DNA from: Oidiodendron maius Zn
Taxonomy: Eukaryota > Ascomycota > Leotiomycetes > Myxotrichaceae
Reading direction: 5' to 3'
NCBI GenBank assembly: GCA_000827325.1
Contig: KN832871.1
Location: 2,728,001 to 2,792,000, forward strand
Length of the DNA stretch: 64,000 nt
Shown piece after piece: positions 56,233-64,000 of this stretch. The translations under genes and the position numbers were made by a program. The stretch's first letter is position 1; each line of letters opens with the position of its first letter. The notes beneath the pieces were generated by a model. It made no database searches and was not told where the DNA came from. It was given only the letters and a program-made list of their open reading frames with translations.

Positions 56233-56987
56233 TCGCGAAAGAGAATATTGCAAGGAGCCATTGGACATGATATGATAGAGAGGGGTTTGGTGCGAAAAGG
56301 TCTGACGGGAACTTACTTGCGTTGGTCTTTACCATAATGGCTGTGCTTATTCTTTACCATCTTGCTTTGAATTCGATCGTGAGAAGGCTGGATTCGTATA
56401 ACACAGGACTGGCACGTGAGAGATTACTTGAAGCAGATTTCCTCATGTGGACGCCCACTCTCAGCCGTAAGCCATTATATCCCTCACTGGCATATTCTGC
56501 TCAATTCCTACTTAACTGTGAAAGTCAAGCCTTCTCGGAATGCTGGCAAACTCAAAACATTGCTGCTCTAGACAACCACTGTCGTGGTTGTCATATTATC
56601 GCATTGTCGCCTAACTGCCTGCCGACTACCATAAACACATCTAGCGCGGGGACTTTGGCCCTCCACAGTAAGAGACAACCTCTCTCGACTCTAAAATTCC
56701 ACCATCTATCGTGACCTCCGCCGAGCAACCCGCCACACCGACGCCCTTGGATGAATCACAGTAGACAATACTAGCAGTCACACATTTCGACGGCCCGTCG
56801 TGGCAGGGGCTGCGAGTCCTGCTCTGCACAGCCACCTTCCGAACTGACATACCAACCATCAAATCTGGGCCACCTCCCAGAACCTCGACCAAACAGCCCA
56901 AATCTGGGCAAGAGCTACATATCGACGCAGAATCTATAGTCTTGCTGCTGCTGCAGTCTGTGGTAGCCATCGACTATGACCAGCAGG
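56233..56987. other. Intergenic, upstream of RSP5
   Basis: This 755-bp region holds the PAB2 3' end and the RSP5 promoter and leader. An in-frame ATG at 56976 lies four codons before the start I prefer. No further gene seen. Confidence 0.45.
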
Positions 56988-59745
<2,758 letters not shown>

Positions 59746-60242
59746 TTTGTTTACGTACGGGAAATGCATTTCGTTGTTCCTTACACGGAGTTTCTCATAC
59801 AGAATTTATTTTATGGAAGGCTCCTCTTTCGCGAGCCCTTCGGCGCGCTCTATGGCGAGGTCATTCATTTGGTACCGAGACATAGTCACGGCTGATCAGA
59901 AACCCGACAGGCCCATTTGTGTAATTAGCATTCGCCGACCACAAAAAGTTTGGTGACTGTTGGGATGCCTCATATTGCGCTTTCGCCGGTGACATCCATA
60001 GGCTTTATATTTCGGAACATGCTGCAAAGACGACTTGATAGGTTGGGAGGTATGAGTTAATGTAGATAGAACTGCAATCGCATGAACGTGTTATGATCAC
60101 TGCCTGATTGCTACGAAAGATATTTCCTCTGGAAAGAGCAGTTTATTTCTAGGGCTGCAAGACAAACGAACTCCTAGGCACCATGCCTATGTGCAGACGG
60201 ATAACTTTATACAACAATGAAACCTCTAGATTCCCATGCCGC
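59746..60242. other. Intergenic, convergent 3' regions
   Basis: This 497-bp stretch lies between RSP5 and the complex I subunit gene. No additional signal. Confidence 0.5.
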
Positions 60243-61250
60243 CTACTTCCGGTACCACATTCTTGTGCTGCCCATAATGTCAGCATCTGTGCTATATTAA
60301 AACATGGGTGGTTTGCAAATCTAGACTTACATCTTTGTGTGTCTCATTTTCTACAAATATCACAGTTAGCAAATATCCTTAAAAGCGGAGTTCGGTATCC
60401 TCATCAAGTAACTTACCTTCTGCAGCTGGAAGATCCCATACATAAGAGCTTCCGACGTAGGTGGGCATCCCGGGACGTAAACATCCACTGGCACGATACG
60501 ATCGCAGCCTCTTACCACGCTATAGCTGTAATGGTAGTACCCGCCGCCATTTGCGCAGCTGCCCATCGAAATGACCCATCTCGGGTCAGGCATCTGGTCG
60601 TAGACCTGACGCAACGCAGGAGCCATCTTGTTCGTGAGTGTGCCAGCCACGATCATCACGTCGGATTGGCGAGGGGAGGCACGGAAAATTATACCGAGGC
60701 GATCCTGATCGTAACGGGGCGTCGAGAGGTGCATCATTTCGACAGCGCAGCAGGCCAGGCCGAAGGTCATCGGCCAGAGTGATCCTTGACGCGCCCAGTT
60801 GGCTATTTGATCAAGTGTTGTCCTGACCAGGTGCATATATTAGCCAGCATCCCCGCACCAGTATAACAAAAAGTGATTTTTCAATGCCGACAATGATGCC
60901 TCGAGCCCTATCTTCAGAGAATATTGATGAGATGATGGTGACATACAGAGCATATTGCATAACACCCTTCTTGCCCTCTTGGCTGGCCAGTGGCACCTCG
61001 CGCTTCACCTTTCCGGTGACGCTCACAGGTGCGTTAGCATCGTACGTCGACGGCACGGCACTCGCAGGTTTGGAAGACGACGTGGAGATTGCGGCGACGC
61101 TTCGGAATGGAATCAAGGCTGTGCTTGGCTTAGCTGTGGAAAGGAAATGTCGAGTTAGCTGTCTGTGGCAATTGGGAATTGAGCTCCTGCAAAGCTATTG
61201 AGCGTACCTCGCAGCGCCAGCCCAGCAGCCGCTCTCGTGCGGGATAGCAT
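60243..61250 (-). CDS. NDUFS7: Mitochondrial complex I subunit NDUFS7/PSST (NuoB)
   Basis: Five exons (61250-61208, 61133-60947, 60822-60417, 60350-60331, 60267-60243; introns 74, 124, 66, 63 nt) give 226 residues. A presequence ([14 protein letters not shown]) is followed by an Ala/Ser/Pro-rich linker. The core starts [20 protein letters not shown]. The four ligands of iron-sulphur cluster N2 are visible: the vicinal pair in [10 protein letters not shown], one in GSCANGGG and one in VPGCPP. The last two exons (20 and 25 nt) encode KMRHTKI and TRMWYRK, the conserved terminus of fungal PSST, which supports the splicing. The protein carries the last cluster before ubiquinone in respiratory complex I. 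The call is certain. Confidence 0.96.
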
Positions 61251-61552
61251 CCTGTCAATTGATATGACAAGGAGTGAAGGAAAAGGGCGATGAGAGATGG
61301 GATTGAGTGGAGAGTGCTTTCTCTCGTGGGGTTCGGGAGGTCGATGTCAATCGCTTTCGCCTATTTCTGATTCGCCGACAAGTTTCTTAAGATAATATCA
61401 CGTGATACGTCCATGCTGTATTGTGTGTTGCAATACTCGATCTGGAGTTGACGACTTGAATTGCCACCACAGTGGGAGAAGCCTATTAAATACATAAGCA
61501 GTACCAAATGTACTGTATGCCTGCGTATATTGAGTCCTTCGGCACTCCAACA
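61251..61552. other. Intergenic, upstream of NDUFS7
   Basis: About 300 bp up to the start of the duplicated 494-bp block. It should contain the NDUFS7 promoter. Nothing else seen. Confidence 0.5.
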
Positions 61553-62046
61553 TTGGGGCTTGACTTAGGAGAGCATTATCTGGGATTCTACAACATATTC
61601 TGCTCTAAAGGAGATGTTTTAGAAGAGCAATAGAGCTGGGCCATTCATAGCCATCCGTGACAATTACAGTAATAATTGGAAGAGCTGTGTTTTGATTACC
61701 CAATATTTATCTAATTTTATGGCCTTATAAACTTTTGCACTCGTGAAAGGACATAACGTATGTTGCGAAACGAAAGCTGGAAGGCGCACTATCAAATGTG
61801 GTGAGACCAAAAATCTACCATCTAAGCAGGGATTTCCGAGCTTTCATCCATGGAGGCATCAATGGTGGTATTATCCTCCTCCGCATGGCTGGAGTTTTCT
61901 AACTTCCCACTGCGGCCTCTTTGTGGGGATCGCTCATCACTGTCTTCTTCACTGCTATCACTTCCATGGTGGCCGTCGCGGTTTACTTGTCGACTCCTCA
62001 TCATCTATTGCTAAGTTAGCACTGTATAGTCATAGGTCAGGCGAAC
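61553..62046. repeat. Left copy of a 494-bp perfect direct duplication flanking the assembly gap
   Basis: By eye this block matches 62960-63453 with no difference, offset 1407 bp. It ends exactly at the first N and its twin starts exactly at the last N. It contains a copy of the last exon of choline-phosphate cytidylyltransferase (61822-62004, minus strand). The abrupt ends make unmerged overlapping contigs much more likely than a biological repeat. Confidence 0.92.
61822..62004 (-). pseudogene. Isolated copy of the last exon of choline-phosphate cytidylyltransferase
   Basis: The 60 codons from ATGATGAGG to TAG match the terminal exon at 63229-63411 exactly. The rest of the intron stops at the gap, so no upstream exon joins it here. 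I regard it as an assembly duplicate of the single true exon, not a second gene. If the gap is artefactual, this copy and the other are one. Confidence 0.85.
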
Positions 62047-62959
62047 NNNNNNNNNNNNNNNNNNNNNNNNNNNNNNNNNNNNNNNNNNNNNNNNNNNNNN
62101 NNNNNNNNNNNNNNNNNNNNNNNNNNNNNNNNNNNNNNNNNNNNNNNNNNNNNNNNNNNNNNNNNNNNNNNNNNNNNNNNNNNNNNNNNNNNNNNNNNNN
62201 NNNNNNNNNNNNNNNNNNNNNNNNNNNNNNNNNNNNNNNNNNNNNNNNNNNNNNNNNNNNNNNNNNNNNNNNNNNNNNNNNNNNNNNNNNNNNNNNNNNN
62301 NNNNNNNNNNNNNNNNNNNNNNNNNNNNNNNNNNNNNNNNNNNNNNNNNNNNNNNNNNNNNNNNNNNNNNNNNNNNNNNNNNNNNNNNNNNNNNNNNNNN
62401 NNNNNNNNNNNNNNNNNNNNNNNNNNNNNNNNNNNNNNNNNNNNNNNNNNNNNNNNNNNNNNNNNNNNNNNNNNNNNNNNNNNNNNNNNNNNNNNNNNNN
62501 NNNNNNNNNNNNNNNNNNNNNNNNNNNNNNNNNNNNNNNNNNNNNNNNNNNNNNNNNNNNNNNNNNNNNNNNNNNNNNNNNNNNNNNNNNNNNNNNNNNN
62601 NNNNNNNNNNNNNNNNNNNNNNNNNNNNNNNNNNNNNNNNNNNNNNNNNNNNNNNNNNNNNNNNNNNNNNNNNNNNNNNNNNNNNNNNNNNNNNNNNNNN
62701 NNNNNNNNNNNNNNNNNNNNNNNNNNNNNNNNNNNNNNNNNNNNNNNNNNNNNNNNNNNNNNNNNNNNNNNNNNNNNNNNNNNNNNNNNNNNNNNNNNNN
62801 NNNNNNNNNNNNNNNNNNNNNNNNNNNNNNNNNNNNNNNNNNNNNNNNNNNNNNNNNNNNNNNNNNNNNNNNNNNNNNNNNNNNNNNNNNNNNNNNNNNN
62901 NNNNNNNNNNNNNNNNNNNNNNNNNNNNNNNNNNNNNNNNNNNNNNNNNNNNNNNNNNN
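62047..62959. other. Assembly gap (913 N)
   Basis: Unknown bases. Because the same 494 bp flank both sides, the gap may have no real content. Confidence 0.98.
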
Positions 62960-63453
62960 TTGGGGCTTGACTTAGGAGAGCATTATCTGGGATTCTACAA
63001 CATATTCTGCTCTAAAGGAGATGTTTTAGAAGAGCAATAGAGCTGGGCCATTCATAGCCATCCGTGACAATTACAGTAATAATTGGAAGAGCTGTGTTTT
63101 GATTACCCAATATTTATCTAATTTTATGGCCTTATAAACTTTTGCACTCGTGAAAGGACATAACGTATGTTGCGAAACGAAAGCTGGAAGGCGCACTATC
63201 AAATGTGGTGAGACCAAAAATCTACCATCTAAGCAGGGATTTCCGAGCTTTCATCCATGGAGGCATCAATGGTGGTATTATCCTCCTCCGCATGGCTGGA
63301 GTTTTCTAACTTCCCACTGCGGCCTCTTTGTGGGGATCGCTCATCACTGTCTTCTTCACTGCTATCACTTCCATGGTGGCCGTCGCGGTTTACTTGTCGA
63401 CTCCTCATCATCTATTGCTAAGTTAGCACTGTATAGTCATAGGTCAGGCGAAC
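62960..63453. repeat. Right copy of the 494-bp duplication
   Basis: This is the partner of 61553-62046. This copy continues without break into the upstream exons of choline-phosphate cytidylyltransferase, so it is the copy in true gene context. Confidence 0.92.
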
Positions 63454-64000
63454 AACTTACCCATGATCGAACTCCACCAATCAGTCCCAGGCTGTATCCA
63501 GTAGCAAAGTCGCTAGCTGGACCTTGACCATCGCCTCTAGGGATTTCCAAACGGCGACTCAGGTGCGATAGCGCAGAAGGGCTAGTGAGAGGACCACCCC
63601 TGGCAGACTCATCGAAGCTGACTGTGCGAGCCGGACTACCAGGTCGACTGGCCTGCCAAAATTGCCTGAGCTCCTTACCTAGCTCCTGGCCGGTTGTAGT
63701 CCAGTTTGTGCGGATAGCATCTCTGATTTCAGTGACGTGTCGCTTGAGATCTAACTCATTCTTTTTGAGCCAGGAGACGTTGAGCTCTTGCCGAGAGGTA
63801 CCGCGCTTGAACTGGCGAGCAATATATTTCTCGTAATCCCTTACAATCCTACCAAGTATGTTAGAAATGACTGACGTATGTTTCGGGACTTGGCCAATTA
63901 CTTTGTGATAATGCCGGTGGTGCTAACACCTTCAGTCCTCTGGGTGACCAGAAATTTGCCAGCCTCCTTGATTGGTTTGTAGATATCGTCTCCTTCATCA
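63229..64000 (-). CDS. PCT1: Choline-phosphate cytidylyltransferase, 3' part (5' end beyond window)
   Basis: Three exons are visible: 64000-63902 (cut by the edge), 63848-63461 and 63411-63229, with introns of 53 and 49 nt. The visible protein starts at [16 protein letters not shown], ahead of [14 protein letters not shown], the end of the catalytic nucleotidyltransferase domain that includes the RTEGVSTT motif. It continues with [16 protein letters not shown] and the membrane-sensing helical region ([26 protein letters not shown]). The tail is Ser/Arg-rich, then acidic (DSSEEDSDE), and ends SSEIPA. The enzyme makes CDP-choline from phosphocholine and CTP, the controlling step of the Kennedy pathway. 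The catalytic HxGH lies outside the window. Its last exon is repeated across the gap. Confidence 0.93.

Noticed and set aside
56641-56970. Open frame of 109 codons on the minus strand upstream of RSP5
   Set aside because: Cys/Ser-rich with no known motif, overlapping the RSP5 promoter and leader. Could only be rescued by antisense transcript evidence.
61743-62975. Open frame of 410 codons running through the gap
   Set aside because: Most of it is unknown bases. The readable part is antisense to the cytidylyltransferase exon.

Overview
The window is nuclear DNA of a filamentous ascomycete (Pezizomycotina). The evidence is short GT-AG introns (about 48-124 nt, many with a CTAAC-like branch site), a Zn2Cys6 regulator, fungus-specific families (AHC1-like zinc finger, Vtc1, Swc4, a small DUF3716-like cysteine protein) and pyrimidine-rich core promoters. 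A leotiomycete-like origin would fit, but this is only an impression. I model 29 protein-coding genes, two of them cut by the window edges, nearly all with splice junctions worked out base by base. I saw no RNA gene, intact transposon, CRISPR array or secondary-metabolite cluster.

Layout. 1-4.2 kb: phosphopantothenoylcysteine decarboxylase (left-edge partial), mitochondrial monothiol glutaredoxin Grx5, and a fused Zn2Cys6/maltose-acetyltransferase-like regulator. 4.2-10.9 kb: a 6.7-kb stretch with no gene I can support. 10.9-16.7 kb: secreted expansin-like protein, Swc4, a small cysteine-cluster protein and a p24 cargo receptor. 17.4-24.4 kb: Yck-type casein kinase 1 and nucleoporin Nup133. 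25.6-30.5 kb: Rpa12, Tca17/TRAPPC2L, mitochondrial malonyltransferase Mct1 and ALA dehydratase. 31.5-38.1 kb: a disordered unknown protein, a small basic protein, an atypical short-chain dehydrogenase and an SPX-domain membrane protein. 39.4-48.7 kb: Mpp10, iron-type alcohol dehydrogenase, F-box protein, Tctex-type dynein light chain, Vtc1 and an Alba-domain protein. 51.5-61.3 kb: AHC1-like zinc-finger protein, Hv1-type proton channel, Pab2, Rsp5/HulA HECT ligase and complex I subunit NDUFS7. 61.5-64 kb: the 3' part of choline-phosphate cytidylyltransferase, interrupted by an assembly gap whose two flanks are the same 494-bp sequence.

The genes are mostly unrelated housekeeping genes, as is usual for a eukaryotic chromosome arm. 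Loose themes are mitochondrial metabolism (Grx5, Mct1, NDUFS7, and ALA dehydratase for haem), phosphate and proton biology (SPX protein, Vtc1, Hv1) and ribosome/RNA work (Rpa12, Mpp10, Pab2, Alba protein). The items most worth a second look are the regulator whose acetyltransferase domain has Leu where the catalytic His is expected, the long gene-free tract beside it, the dehydrogenase with Arg in place of the catalytic Lys, the fungal Hv1 channel, and the artefactual duplication at the gap.
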